Origin: Dolomedes plantarius
Taxonomy: Eukaryota > Arthropoda > Arachnida > Araneae > Dolomedidae
Assembly: GCA_907164885.2 (NCBI GenBank)
Contig: OU015496.1
Location: 189,681,551-189,745,550 of the forward strand
Length of the DNA stretch: 64,000 nucleotides
Reading direction: 5' to 3'
The notes beneath the pieces are model-generated. The model was given only the letters and a program-made list of their open reading frames with translations, made no database searches and was not told where the DNA came from. Below, piece after piece: positions 50,006 to 61,758 of the stretch. Numbering within the stretch: the first letter of the stretch is position 1; each line of letters opens with the position of its first letter. Both the position numbers and the translations under genes were made by a program.

Positions 50006-50786
50006 GTATATATATAAAAAACAGTTCCTTAACTGACTGACTGACTGACATATAACGCACAGACCAAACCGCTGGACCTAAAGGGCTGAAATTTTGCATG
50101 CCGATTCTTCTTATAGTGTAGGGGTGCACTAAGAGAGATTTTTAAAAAAATTTCTTAGATTATTTTAATTAAATTTTCAAGCTGTTTTTGTAACCTTTTT
50201 TTTAAGTTTACATTTAAAATGATAATATTAGGGTTATAAAATTTATATCACAAGAAAGATCGTAAAAATATCTTTAAAATGGAATCTTTTTCGAATCTTT
50301 AATTAGAATAAATTCAATTCTAAAAATTAATCTTTAAAAATTCCCAAAAATCAGAAAATGGAGGTAAAGATTAATTTTTAGAATTTAATTTATTAAATGC
50401 TGATCCCGTGGTTTATTTTCTTTTTGTGATACTTTAAACTAAGACAGAAAAAATATTTTTTTTCTTGCTAATGCGGCAGACGATTGGACATTATCCAGAA
50501 ACATATTAAAATACGGTAAAAGAAATTTTCCTCAAACTGTACTATATTCTTTAGTATGTTATATCAGATTTAATTTGAATAGTTTCTTCTTCATTATTTT
50601 GTCTATGAAAATATCCGTTACGATTTTTTTATAAATATATTTTTCGTTTTTTCTACATCATTTGCATACATTGATCGTTGTATTTATTATAAATATATTT
50701 ATATATATATTTGGCATTAATTGCATACATTAACCGTTGTATTTTATTTGAATGTACTCCGTAGCGAAGTACGGGATTTCAGCTAC
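50006..50786 (+). mobile_element. Non-autonomous Helitron, family A, copy 2
   Basis: Shares the 5' region 'tatatatataaaaaacagtt' then 'actgactgactgactgac' and 'cagaccaaaccgctggacc' with 16419-17335. It also shares the 3' end 'cgtagcgaagtacggg'. The terminal tetranucleotide here is CTAC, not CTAG, so the end is mutated or shifted. Confidence 0.7.
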
Positions 50787-51411
50787 TACTCTATGTATTC
50801 GAAATATATCACACTTCATTGCTAAAAAGAGATAGCTGTTTGATTCTGAAATTTTTTATTTCTTGAACAAACTTTTACATCTCAGGAAGAACTTATTTCT
50901 TAATACAAGAATTAGTAGTTTAATTCTACGGATATAGAATTTTATGTACTCTTCAAACATCTGCTTCTCTACAAGGATTTACTTCAACTACATGAGGTAA
51001 TAATTAAATTCTGAAGTATTTCACCTAATCTTTGCGTCTAGGCATGGTTTTATTTCTTACTGCAAGGACCAATAGTTAGATTTTGAACGATTGTATTTCC
51101 TGAACAAATCTTTGCTTCCCAGTAAGGAGTACATGTGTCAAGATTTACATTATAATGATTTTAATTTCTGAACAAAGATTTGCCTCAGCAAGGATTTTCA
51201 TTCTAATGCTATTACTCCGATTCTGATGGATTATGTTTCATCAACAACCACATTTTTTGTAGAATCTAACTATTAGCTTTTGTAGCAACTAAGTCCTTCC
51301 CGGTAAGGACACTACAAAAGCTAATAGTTAGATTTTAAAAGATCTTATTTCTTCAGCTAACCGTTTCCTCTCAGCTTAAGGCTTGTGTAAGCTTGATAAC
51401 AAGATATGATA

Positions 51412-52278
51412 CAGTCGAACCCTGTTATAACGAACTTTAAGGGACCAAAGGTTTTGTTCGTTATATCCGAACCGTTAAGAAAAATGTTAGAGTTCCCAAA
51501 ATGTATAACTCATTAGTTGCTATGTTTATTCAATAAAGATGTAGTAAAAGGAATCATAAAATTTATTAAAAATGATCAATAATGAATTAAATTTACTGGA
51601 ATCGATTACATTAAACTGACACATTACTAATTAAATTAACTAAAAATGAAGACAAATGGAAATAAATGGAAACGTGATGCCGATTTCAAAAACATTTTAT
51701 GAATTTCTTTGTCCAATACATCAAATGACTCCAACACTCTTTCTTCCGTGTATACAAAAACTTATTAATTACACTCTTCGATGCTGTAGCATCTGAGATG
51801 GTGGGGATTTCGTCATTTAAATGCTCCTCTTCATCATCAGCAGAAGCAGAATCTTCGATTTCAGAATGATTCATTTTAATTTGTTCCACAATATCTTCAT
51901 CAGTCGGATTTTCACATGCAATGACTTCATCATTACATGCTTCGAACAATTGCACGCCACAATCTCAGAATGATGAAATTTTCTGCTTTTCTATCCACAT
52001 CGCGATAGGTAAATCTTCATCATCTTCTTCTTCAACATTCTTTGCTTCTTCAACATTCGCTGTATATTCAACATTCTTAAAAAGTTTTAAAATAAAAAAA
52101 GTCAGTTGTCGACTGAAAAAAAAGGTTCGTTATAGCGGATTCTTAAGATTTCGGAGGTTTACTATAAAAGGATAAATTAGCATTAAATACAATAGGAAAA
52201 CGGCAGGGCCAAAATTTTCGTTCTTTATATCCGTAAGTTCGTTATATACCGGGTTCGCTATAATACCGGGCTCGACTG
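51412..52278 (-). mobile_element. Pogo/Tigger-like element, internally deleted
   Basis: CAGTCGAACCCTGTTATAAC is mirrored by the right end, the complement of CAGTCGAGCCCGGTATTATA. TA flanks both sides (51410-51411 and 52279-52280). Only a 3' coding fragment remains on the minus strand. Length is 867 bp against over 2 kb for complete relatives. Confidence 0.82.
51686..51955 (-). pseudogene. Tigger/pogo-type transposase C-terminal fragment
   Basis: An open frame of 89 residues, acidic through most of its length (ENPTDEDIVEQI, DDEEEHLNDEIP) and ending in a Lys/Trp-rich tail. It lies inside the pogo-like element. An acidic stretch near the C-terminus is usual for Tigger/pogo and related transposases. 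The DNA-binding and DDE domains are missing, so it should not be functional. Family assignment depends on the element ends more than on this peptide. Confidence 0.5.
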
Positions 52279-52765
52279 TAGTCTAATTCTGAAAGATGTT
52301 ATTTCCTCATTAGACATTTATTTGCCTCTGGACAAGGAGTTAATTCTTACTAGGTTAATAAATAGTTAAACTTAGAAGGATCTATTTTCTCATCAAAATT
52401 TTGCTTCCCAGCAAGGACTCATATCATAATACAAGATATTAGTAATTATCCTTGATAATAGTTAAATTTTCAAGGATTCTTTTTCAATTCCTACTATTAG
52501 TTCACACTCTCCCTATATATATCTTGTTCAAATTTTCAATCGTTAATAAAATACTTTTTATTCATCCACTCAAGTTCAAATACATTTTTTTAAACTTGTA
52601 GTGGATGACACTTGATGTTAATACAGTTTTTCCAAATATTAATTCATTAATTAAATTTAATTAATCGATTTTAGTTTTTGACCTAGAGCGTCTCTTGGTC
52701 TAAAACTAAAATCGATTGAATAGTAATCTCTTGAATAGTAATTTCCCTGTTGTTACTCTACAAAA

Positions 52766-52870
52766 CGGTAGCGCTGCGGTAGCGCAGGTTCCTCCCGTCC
52801 TGTAGGTTGCGGGATCGAATCCCCAAGCTGACAAACTTTTTCTCTCTCCCCCCCCCCCTCCTAATCTCGC
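52766..52870 (+). mobile_element. tRNA-derived SINE fragment
   Basis: A box A-like GCGGTAGCGCAGG (about 52776-52788) and a perfect-looking box B GGGATCGAATCCCC (52811-52824) are followed by a T/C-rich tract. There is no acceptor stem and only about 100 bp of similarity to a tRNA-like head, so it is a SINE remnant. Confidence 0.55.
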
Positions 52871-53084
52871 ACAGTAGGCAAGGTTCTGGCAGGCAATCCT
52901 TTTTTTCAATTCCTACAATTAGTTCACACTCAAATTTTTCTCTGTTGACCTAAGTAGGAATTGACTTTAAAAAGTTTTGCTTTTATATTACTTGTTTCTT
53001 GTTACAACAGCTGACAGGATATTTTAGAATTAGTTATTAGTTGTTATAGTAAAAAATAAGTTCTCGCTGAGAAGCAATGGTTTC

Positions 53085-53620
53085 CTGAGACGCAAAATCA
53101 GCCAAGGACGGCACAGTGCGATAAGCCAAGGACGCGATTCCGATAATCCTTCAAAGAGGTACAAATCGTTTTTTCCCACCACACTCCAATTGTGCTGTGT
53201 CTCAAAATATAGGCCTCGACCTTAAGCCTGATTCGTCCCAGTCATAGACTCGATAAAATTGTAAACAATATTCGTTTACATACCGGCATTGTTACATACG
53301 TTTTCATACCGGCATCGATCTCAAGAGGCTAATTACCTCAGAGTCAGAAATGAGATCGGGGGAAAATCACTTCTCGCTTGATTTCGTTTACTCGGGCGTT
53401 GCGCAAGGGCCTCTTTCGAGGTCGCCAAATGGACTTGTTAATTTGCACAAGTCGACGTCGAAACAGAGAGACCGCTGTCTACTCCAGTTATCTTTTCGTG
53501 TCTCTCGTCGCTTACGTCATTTTGTAATAAATCAATAAATAATATTTTGATTACAAACCGCGCATCAGAAGCCGGAGCTAAACGGACGCGCAGTCTTCGC
53601 AACACCCTATGCAAATTTTT
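53085..53620. other. CpG-rich unassigned region 1 kb upstream of exon 3
   Basis: G+C and CpG content rise sharply compared with the rest of the intron. The segment starts with a near-duplicate phrase ('cagccaaggacg' and 'aagccaaggacgc') and includes AATAAA-like signals near 53527-53540. No open frame with a recognisable domain was found. It could be an old retroelement end or a regulatory element of the host gene. Confidence 0.3.
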
Positions 53621-54625
53621 GAGGTCGCGAACTTTTAGTGGACAGGTTGTGATGGATATTATCTTTGCTAGATAAGATTACTCGGTGTAAATGTGGCGAA
53701 AGGGACGAAATCATTGCGTTTTTCATGTATAGTCTTTCATTTTGTTTTCAAGTCGCATTTATCATAATACTTTGCATAAGTGTTTTATGTTGTTGTTGTT
53801 GTTGTTGTTGTTTTGCTTTAATTTCGAGGGAGGGAGTATGTTCCAAGAACTCCGCCATTTTTTTTACCGATCTCTGATAAGGATGTCTGCATTAGAATTT
53901 TAAATTATTTTCACAAACATGATCTATGCGAGGGGCTTTTAATGGGTTAAGATGGCGCAGCAGTTGACCTCATAAATCTACCATCCTTATTGTTAATGTA
54001 GATAAATTTTCCAATTTATATTTTCATTTTATGACATAAGAAAAAAAAAGTTTTTTTCATCTGACCGTACATCTTTAAATGCTGCACGCTATTTTTTAAT
54101 ACTTTTTTCAAATTAATTTTTTTCCAAATTTATATTAATGTAAATTTTCTAATGATGATTTTGCATCCTTAATTGTTTAGCAATAAATTTTTAAATTTAT
54201 AACTAATTGTGTGTGAAAAATGTAATGAAATAAAACCTAGTGATACATTTTTCTGTGATGTTTTTAAAGGGTAATTCTATTTTCCATCTTTTTTATGTGT
54301 AATGATATACTCGTCTGTATTTTTCATGTTTTAAGCATGAAATAAAAAAGATAGTGATATAAAACGTATTCTCATAAATTCATTGTTGTATTGAGGGAAA
54401 TTTTGCAATCATTTCTACTTAAAAAAAATTCGACGAAATTGCGAGAAAAAACGCATCGCGTTTAAACAGGCTGATCTGCGTAGCTTTACTCACACCACAT
54501 CACACCACACCTTTTTAAAAAAAAAAAAATCTGTCTTTTACTATTCCTAACTCATACAAATGCTTGCCCCTATTCCGTTTCAATTCCTTGTTACTATAAA
54601 CTTTTTTTTGATTCATTTCTTGCAG

Positions 54626-54748
54626 AGAGTCGGACGTGTTCTTGGACGGAGTTCAAGTGTCGAAACCAGAAGTGCATCCCGACGCGGTGGCTCTGCGATA
54701 ACGAAGATGACTGTGGGGATAAGACGGATGAAGATCCTCAGCACTGCC
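54626..54748 (+). CDS. VLDLR: VLDLR/lipophorin-receptor-like protein, exon 3 (LA domain 2)
   Basis: Encodes one complete class A domain of 41 residues, beginning ESRTC. The first codon is split with exon 2 (G|AG). Cysteines lie at exon residues 5, 12, 17, 24, 30 and 41. The calcium-binding segment is [18 protein letters not shown]. Two extra residues before C6 (DEDPQHC) match the LA2 position of VLDLR-type receptors. The aromatic Trp precedes C4 (RWLC). The acceptor is ttcttgcag ending at 54625 and the donor c|gtaagt at 54749, phase 1 on both sides. It is separated from LA1 by a 45-kb intron. Dropping this exon would keep the frame, so exon-skipped isoforms are possible in principle. Confidence 0.93.
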
Positions 54749-54914
54749 GTAAGTAAAATGCACACTTCTCTTAAGGTGACGTATCAGTTATCGTCTCAGA
54801 TCTTTATTCGCCATGTTAATCTATGGGGATATTTTTCTCTCAATATTTTGCTAACCACGGACTGGCAAATTCGCAATTTTGAGTTCTGGGTTGTTTTGGT
54901 TTTTTTTGTCTATA

Positions 54915-55590
54915 TCTATATATATAAAACAGTTCCGTAACTGACTCATTCATTCATTCATTCATTCACTGACTGACTGACGTACAACGCACAGACCAAA
55001 CCGCTGGACCTAAAGGGCTGAAATTTTGCATGGCGATTCTTCTAATACTGTAGGGGTGCACTAAGAAAGATTTTTCAAAAATTCTTCTTAGATTTTTTTA
55101 AATTAAATTTTTAAGCTGTTTTTTAAACTTTTTTTACGTTTGCATTTAAAATAATACATTGAGGGTTATAAAATTTATATCACGAGAAAGATCATAAAAA
55201 TTCCTTCAAAATGAAATTTTTTTCGAATTTTTACCTCCATTTCCTGATTTTTGGTGAATTTTTAAAGATTAATTTTTAGAATTTAATTTATTAAATGCTG
55301 ATCACGTGATTTGTTTTTCTGGTACTTTAAATAAATTTATCGTCACGTGCATAACAACTAAATAAACAAAAAATATTTTTTTTTCCTTGCTAATGCGGCA
55401 GACGATTGGACATTATCCAAAAAAATATTAAAATACAGTAAAAGAAATGTTCTACAGACTGTACTATATTAACTGTACTATATTCTTTAGTATTCTTTAT
55501 ATTAGATTTAATTTGAATATTTAATTGTATACATTGACCGTTGTATTTAATTTGAATGTACTCCGTAGCGAAGTACGGGTTTTCAGCTAG
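54915..55590 (+). mobile_element. Non-autonomous Helitron, family A, copy 3
   Basis: TCTATATATATAAAACAG at the 5' end and 'cgtagcgaagtacgggtttt' plus cagCTAG (55587-55590) at the 3' end. It is inserted between A (54914) and T (55591). 676 bp. It matches the other family A copies at 16419 and 50006 throughout and lacks the nested Harbinger insertion. Confidence 0.82.
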
Positions 55591-55608
55591 TCTTTCATAA
55601 GAAGGTAG

Positions 55609-56160
55609 TGTAATGACTCCCGTTCAATAGCGAATTTTTTGCTCTGGGAAATTCAGGGATGACCAACTAACGCGCGGTTTGTGCCCATAATCGATATGGA
55701 CGGCTGGAGACAGACAGTCTTGGCGACATAAAGACCGGAAGTGCTACCGACAGCTCGCGGAACAGTTCGACAGATGCAAAAGGGAAGTTGCCGATCGGAG
55801 GCGCCTAGTCGTCTGGGAACGTAACTGAATAAAGAAAGGCGGCGTTTCTCAGACATTTCGAGAACGTTCAGCAGTGATATATAAAGTCGCCGTACGCGGA
55901 TTCGTTGCTGAGAGTCAGTGATTCAGAGATTAAGTTATTCAGAATGACGCTGGAGCCGGAGACAAGGAGATACTGTTGGGCCTAGATAGATTCGAATGAG
56001 CGCAGCGACAACTCAAGTCTGACCTTCCTCGTCGATGCCGTGAACCCACGAATTTAATCTTTTTATATGTATTGTAAATCCTGTATTTAGTCGAGACATG
56101 CAATTAAAGCATTAAATATAAAAAGGCTGGCAGTATTTCATTTAAGGTAAAGTCCTTACA
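55609..56160 (+). mobile_element. Solo LTR of a retrotransposon
   Basis: It begins TGTAA and ends TTACA, with a 4-bp target duplication GTAG (55605-55608 and 56161-56164). The 552-bp body is G+C-richer than its surroundings. It has a TATA-like 'gatatataaag' near 55877 and A-rich polyadenylation-like signals near 56104-56122, as LTRs do. No primer-binding site, polypurine tract or second LTR is present. Strand is inferred from the order of these signals. A 4-bp duplication fits Ty3/gypsy-type integration but does not prove it. Confidence 0.65.
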
Positions 56161-58249
56161 GTAGGCATATAAATGAAACCGTCCGAGTTTTAAAAATTTT
56201 AATTTTTCAGCACTCAGTTCTTTGCAGGGCAATCAATCAATCACGTCAGCAGAATTAAAAAATGAGCATTAGCAAACCTGCGATTAGAAAAATACTGATA
56301 GGACAATTACCCATACTTTAACTCAAAGATGGAATATCTACGATACCAGTTAATGCTCCCCATAATGTGGTGAGACACCAACTCTAGTAAGCTCTGTTGT
56401 AACCTATCGAGTTCGTAAAAGTTCTTCACTAAAAAAAGAACCCTTCTGTTACTGTAAAATAAAATTCCTTTTATATATTCATCTTTATATGTATTTTAAT
56501 GCTTTTTGAGATGAAGTGCCTGAAAGAGAGGTCAGTCTATCCCCCTTTAATATACGGCAAAAAGGACATGGTCGAACTTCCTTCATTTATATCCTTAGAT
56601 CCAGCAGTTCCTTAAAAAAGGCAATGTCGAAATTAGACTATTTCACGGGCGGCGATCCTTCACACAAATCTTTTCATCTTTGAAACGCTTTCACCAACCC
56701 CACGTATAATTTTGCGTCGGACCATCTTAAAATCTGTATATCAAATCATTGAACTGGATAACGTCTATTGATCTCTGTCATTTTCTCTCGGGTATTGGTT
56801 CCAAAAGGATTGCTAAAAATAAGTCCTTCGGAACCTATTTTGTCCCCTTATCAGCTTTGTGGTTTATTGGTGAAGTAATTTGCATGTATATATTATTTAA
56901 CTACCCTCGCCTCGCCAAAGAAAAGTTCTCTGGCTACACCAGTAAATTTTCGAAATTACTACAGTTTCATTTTTAAGGGATTAGTGTCATAACTGGCATC
57001 AGCATGATCTGGGAAAATCAGGATAGGCGCTGTTTGAGAAAGTATTATGCAAACGCGAAAATGTTCCTAATATAAGTACTGAATTGGCGTCTTTTTCTTT
57101 GGACGGATTCACCGCGTGATGCAAAATATTTGTGGAAAAATTCACCTTGCGAATTTGCTTTGTTGCTGGCAGGAAGAACTGGTTACTAATTAGTGATCAA
57201 GATTGGTAGGTGAGGCTAATTTAAAAACTGGGAGAAAACATTAGACGAGCAGTCTTAAATGTTGGACTAATTACGTTTGCCCTTACTTTTATTCCTCTTT
57301 TGACTGACGGAGCAGATGTATACTTTTCTAAGGAAGCATACTTGCAAAAAGAGTGTTTTTCCGGCAGGTGGCAAAAGCTTTACTTCGAATGCAAATGGGG
57401 TTCTTGTAAATTTTTATTTGCAAAATGTAGAGAAAATCGAAGGATTCCGCGTGCATCCTTATAAATTTTTTCTAAAAATAATTACTCGTTTTTAGGTTAG
57501 AAAATGTTCTAAATATGATTTTGGGGAAAAGTAGGGAAAGAGTGCTTCATTTTCTAGACGAAAGTGTAAAATTTTGTTTTCCCATAGGTCCAATGAGTTT
57601 TTAAAGTACATAAAAAGTTTCTGGTTGCTGACGAGTGACGAGACACATGGATGATTTCTACGATTTTATCAACTGGTCGTTGATTTAGATTCCGCCCTAA
57701 TTAGAGCATTAACATATCGAGCTAAATTTTTATTGAAATTTTCTTTTTTTGAATTTTGAAAGCCTTGTTTGGATCCTATTCTCTCTATTGGTAGGAGGTA
57801 AAGCGACTGCTCTGTTACTATGACCTCCACTAACCAGTAACCACCTTGCCTCAAAGTGAATAGTGATATTCAGGTTTGACTAGACAATTAATAAAATATA
57901 ATTTTACAGATGATGCTATGCGCTCAATTGTTGTTTCTAATCCTCTGGCATCCGAATATAAACTCATATGAGATCCATGAGGTTGTTGACTCGAGAGAAA
58001 TCGAGAACGAGAAGAGGGTTTGTTATGAGATCTTCTTTGGAAAAGCCCAGACACTCCAAAATTCATATAATGAGTCAACAAAACCATATGGAAGAGGGTG
58101 GGAAGTAGCTTCTGTTAGTCGGAGGAGCGGAGCACCCGCAAGTAGAAGACTGTCTTCAGTATCAGCAGGCTCCTTCGCCTACTGATTTAAGCTGAGCATA
58201 ATGGAATGGCCTTCACGCCTTGTGTTGGGTGACCCTACCAGGAGAATAA

Positions 58250-59082
58250 GGCCTATTTCAGACGAGGCGGTTAGTTGATTCAACTAGTTGAACGGGTGGC
58301 TGTCAAGGTCATGTTATGCGCACTTGTGCCTACTGGAAAACCGCCTGGGCGGACGAGTTGACTGCGTGTGAAGGGGTTCGGGCGATTCTCCACCATTTGT
58401 TATGTGGCTACACTCCATAACAGCCGCCCGTTCAACTAGTTGAATCAACTAACCGCCTCGTCTCAAAGGGGGCGTCCATTAATTGCGTGAGATTTTTAGG
58501 GGAGGGGAGTCGAGCCGAATCTCACCCAGTCTCACGTGGGAGAGGGGGGGGGGGGGGGGTCTCGGCAAATATCACGTAATTTTTTTCCGCAAGACACAGT
58601 GTAAAATTGAGAGAAAGCTGGGTTATATTAAGTAAAACATGTTTCTACATAAAAATATGACTAAATCCTACACAATAGTTCCAGTAGTCACTCTTGAGAC
58701 CACACATGAGTCCCCGTGAACTGAATTAGAATGGATATTCTTTTGCGAATTTTAGTAGTTCCTATTTAAGTATTTTATTGTTCGATTTTCTCACTGTGAT
58801 TCTAGACTACGTTCTTAGTAGTCTTAAATTCACTAGTCTTAACTATTCTTAAATAAAAATAATTAAGCAAATTATGTTTTTTTAAATAAATCCAACGCAA
58901 TCAAGCACAGATTAACGTATTTACACTAAAAATACGCATTTTGAAAAATCTCACGTGATATTAGAGGGGAGGGGGAGGAGGGGGTCGAGCCAAATCTCAC
59001 GACATCTCACCAGGGGGGGGGTAGGGGGTCAAAAAATCGCCAAAGTCGCCTCACGTAATAAATGGACGCCCCCAAAGAGGCC
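58250..59082. mobile_element. Harbinger-like MITE split by a second MITE
   Basis: The outer ends GGCCTATTTCAGACGAGG and the complement of GGCCTCTTTGAGACGAGG are flanked by TAA (58247-58249 and 59083-59085). Inside is a near-perfect inverted repeat of about 40 bp ('cggttagttgattcaactag' at about 58269-58288 and its complement at 58434-58453). The right terminal few bases are separated by the insertion at 58468-59073. Confidence 0.78.
58468..59073. mobile_element. MITE with GGGGGCGTCCATTAATT-type ends
   Basis: GGGGGCGTCCATTAATTGCG is mirrored by the complement of GGGGGCGTCCATTTATTACG. AAA borders both sides, consistent with a 3-bp target duplication. The G-rich 'tctcac' motifs inside are also inverted. 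606 bp with no coding. It is younger than the surrounding Harbinger-like MITE. Confidence 0.75.
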
Positions 59083-59254
59083 TAAAATTCCGATGTACTT
59101 CGCCCGCTCCGGCCAGTGTCACCCTCTAGCCACGATGAGGCAATCAGCAGGACTTGGGAGGGGCTGAATACGTAAACTTGCCTGTATGCCACGCTCAATA
59201 TTTTGTGTCTACTTTGTTATCCATACTCTATGTCATTTTTATTTTGGTTTCCAG

Positions 59255-59380
59255 AAAACAAAACGTGTGCCCCCGACCAGTTTAGCTGTGGTTCTTCGTC
59301 TGGACTATGCATCCCTATAACCTGGCGGTGTGATGGTCAAGAGGACTGTGCTGATGGCTCAGACGAGAAAGATAACTGCC
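59255..59380 (+). CDS. VLDLR: VLDLR/lipophorin-receptor-like protein, exon 4 (LA domain 3)
   Basis: Encodes one complete class A domain of 42 residues, beginning QNKTC. Cysteines lie at exon residues 5, 12, 19, 26, 32 and 42. The C2-C3 loop is longer than in the other repeats (CGSSSGLC), as in LA3 of VLDLR-type receptors. The calcium motif is [17 protein letters not shown], with the canonical SDE. The Trp before C4 is present (TWRC). NKT is a potential N-glycosylation site. Acceptor ggtttccag ends at 59254 and donor c|gtaagt is at 59381, both phase 1. Confidence 0.94.
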
Positions 59381-60667
59381 GTAAGTTGCACCATCCACCC
59401 AAATTTTACATTTCTTCTTGGTTTTAAAAGATTCTTAAATACGTTCATCATTTCCTGTACTTGTTGAAAATGTGGTTGGAATTATAAGTTATTAAAGTGG
59501 TTGATTTATTTGCCAAGGAAAATGCATTCTGTTAGGGCGGTTCATCAGTTGATATCGAAGAAAATGAACGCATTTTAACGTATTACAATAGATAACACGA
59601 GAATAAACGTATTAATAAACAGCAGTTTGTTTTTACATTTTTCTAGAGTTGTCTTTTTTTTATAGGATGTGAAACTATCGCTTTCTAATTAAAGTTACGT
59701 TTTGGAAAAATTAAATTAAATTAAATGAACTTTGAAAAACACGCTCATTGCATTCAAAGCCCTATTTTCAAATGCAGAAAACAGAATTTGAGAAATTGCA
59801 TTGCATGCGTATTGAATTGCACATTGCATTTCCTAATCCTTGATTAGAAAGTGCTGAAAGAGAAATACACTGTATAGATTAGCACGGAGTTGAAGATCTG
59901 TTTATGTCAACTGATGTACATAAAGCTTTAAGATATGTTTGTACCAATTGGAGAAACAGCGGCATTTTAAAAGCTTTTTTTTTTTTTCGATTTTAACAAC
60001 TCGTTTTAATTGTTAAAAACCAATTTTAATTTAACTTCACCGCAAATTTTTAAAAACATCACTGCTTAAAGAGCATTTAAAAAATGAAAATCTGTTACAT
60101 TTATACGACGATAAATCTTCCCATTATTCAAAATTATCTTCAAAATCTTGCTATTAACCTTCATAAAAATTTACCAAGTGATCACATTAAAATTCTTGAC
60201 GATTACGACCCTGCTAACAAGAAACGACCCTGTGCCATTCTTGCTCGGGGCACAGGGTGGCCGAGCTTTTAATTGTTTGTTCAGTTCATTGTTCGTCATC
60301 TCGCTTTCTGATTCATTCCTGAAACCGCTCCAGGACCTGATCAGTTTCAATTCCTCAACTTCCTTTGGTCCACGTGACCAAGTTCTTGCTTGGAGCTGCG
60401 CTCAGTCTTAATTTCTTTTAATCCCCCATGTTTTACTTTTACTTGAACTATCGAAGCTTTTTTGTCTCCCCAACTTTCTATTTTCTTTCCTACTTTCGTA
60501 TTTTTACTGATCACCGAAGTTTTATGCATTGTTATATGATCCTACAGTAGAAGGCCCGGTCCATGTATTGTAGTTCCAACTACTCTTCCTGAAGGAAAAT
60601 CTGCTAAGTAAACACATCAAGTCTTATTTTTTAGGCATTATTGATGTGGCAGTTTTTTTTAAATTAA

Positions 60668-61371
60668 GGGGGTCCGGGACACATTTTGAAAATTTTTTTA
60701 TTTATTGAGTTAAAATTTTGAATTTTTTTTGTGATGGATAACCATATAATTTTTAAACAAAATCACATCATAAAACTTCTCAAAAAGTTTGTAAAAAATT
60801 TAAAAATTTAAAATTTTGAATAAAAGTGGGGTAATTTAAAATCGTTATAACTCGAAATATTATTTGTCGAATTTCAAAATTTTTTCATTTAATTAAACAG
60901 AAATATTTAAGTTTTAATTTTGATTCACCATTTTTCTAAATATTAATTTTTTAAAAAAATTAAAAATATTTAGATTAAAAATTACGAAAAATATTATGTA
61001 ACTTATTTTTAAAAAATCATATTTTCAAAAGTAAATATTTTTTTCAAATTTGCTGAATCAAAATTAAAGTAAAATAGTTGATAAAGACTTGTCACAAGTT
61101 TCAACGATATATCTTTAACGGTTCTTGACTTATAACAATTTAAAGACGAGAAATGGGGGAAAAAACCAATCATGCAGAAAAACGCACTTACAGGTTTAAA
61201 GAACGATTGGCTACTATTAGAATGTTGCAAAAAAAAAAATAATAATTTCTCCTGTTGTAATTAAGATAGAAACATGATTTAAACGTCATTTGAAGCGCAA
61301 AAGAACACAAAAAATTTTAATGCAATAAAATTTTTTTCGAAATTTTGAACAATTTTGTGTATTGGACCCCC
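60668..61371. mobile_element. TTAA-flanked MITE (piggyBac-like target), copy 2
   Basis: GGGGGTCC at the left and GGACCCCC at the right are bordered by TTAA (60664-60667 and 61372-61375). It is 704 bp of AT-rich non-coding sequence, almost the same length as 837-1543. That similarity suggests related elements, although the termini differ after GGG. Confidence 0.6.
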
Positions 61372-61468
61372 TTAAAAATAATTTAGCTGAACTACGATGA
61401 GTTTTTTTCAAATAAAATAATCGTAACAGAGTGAAGCACATGACCTATATTACAAGTAAGAAGATTTA

Positions 61469-61598
61469 TGGCGTGTTCACATAGAACCGTGAGCCTCAGC
61501 GTTAAAGATTCCGTTGGCGCTGATTGGTTAAAAGGCTCAATGACTGGTAAATGATGGTTAAAAATTTTAACGCTGACGAATTCTATGTTAACAGGCCC
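61469..61598. mobile_element. PIF/Harbinger-like MITE, copy 5
   Basis: TGGCGTGTTCACATAGAA at the left and the complement of GGGCCTGTTAACATAGAA at the right, with TTA on both sides (61466-61468 and 61599-61601). It is 130 bp. Its body matches the split copy at 30711-32613 ('aaagattccgt', 'gctgattggttaaa'). Confidence 0.82.
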
Positions 61599-61758
61599 TT
61601 ACTGAAATATCCATCTGCGGTCTGCGACAAAACACACGGACGTAGTGCCTCAGCAATTTGTTATCCATGCACTGTTTATTTCTTGAATAAAAATAAAATA
61701 TTATAAGTTAACGACGTTCTGATTACAACGTGCCTTTTGTATATTATTTTTTTTTCAG

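Larger units (their letters stand above)
50840..52540. repeat. Diverged ~80-85 bp minisatellite, interrupted by a transposon
   Basis: Units contain 'tagatttt(g/a)aa', 'ttatttcttgaacaaac' and 'ttgcttcccagcaagga' with drift. They lie at 50840-51410 and resume at 52281-52540 on the far side of the pogo-like element. A ~37-bp inverted pair (about 51256-51340) sits within the first block. Confidence 0.6.
54749..59254 (+). other. Intron 3 (4,506 bp, phase 1)
   Basis: Starts gtaagt and ends ggtttccag. It contains a Helitron, a solo LTR and a nested MITE pair. I see nothing recognisable at about 56165-58245. 59086-59254 holds a short unassigned G+C-richer stretch and the acceptor region. Confidence 0.8.
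59381..61758 (+). other. Intron 4 (2,378 bp, phase 1)
   Basis: Starts gtaagt and ends ttttttcag. It holds a TTAA-flanked element and a Harbinger MITE. 59400-60660 shows nothing recognisable beyond a small hairpin near 60228-60255 (ccctgtgcc/ggcacaggg). Confidence 0.8.

Noticed and set aside
60228..60255. Hairpin ccctgtgcc/ggcacaggg as an RNA gene or terminator
   Set aside because: A short isolated stem in an intron with no other RNA-gene signals.
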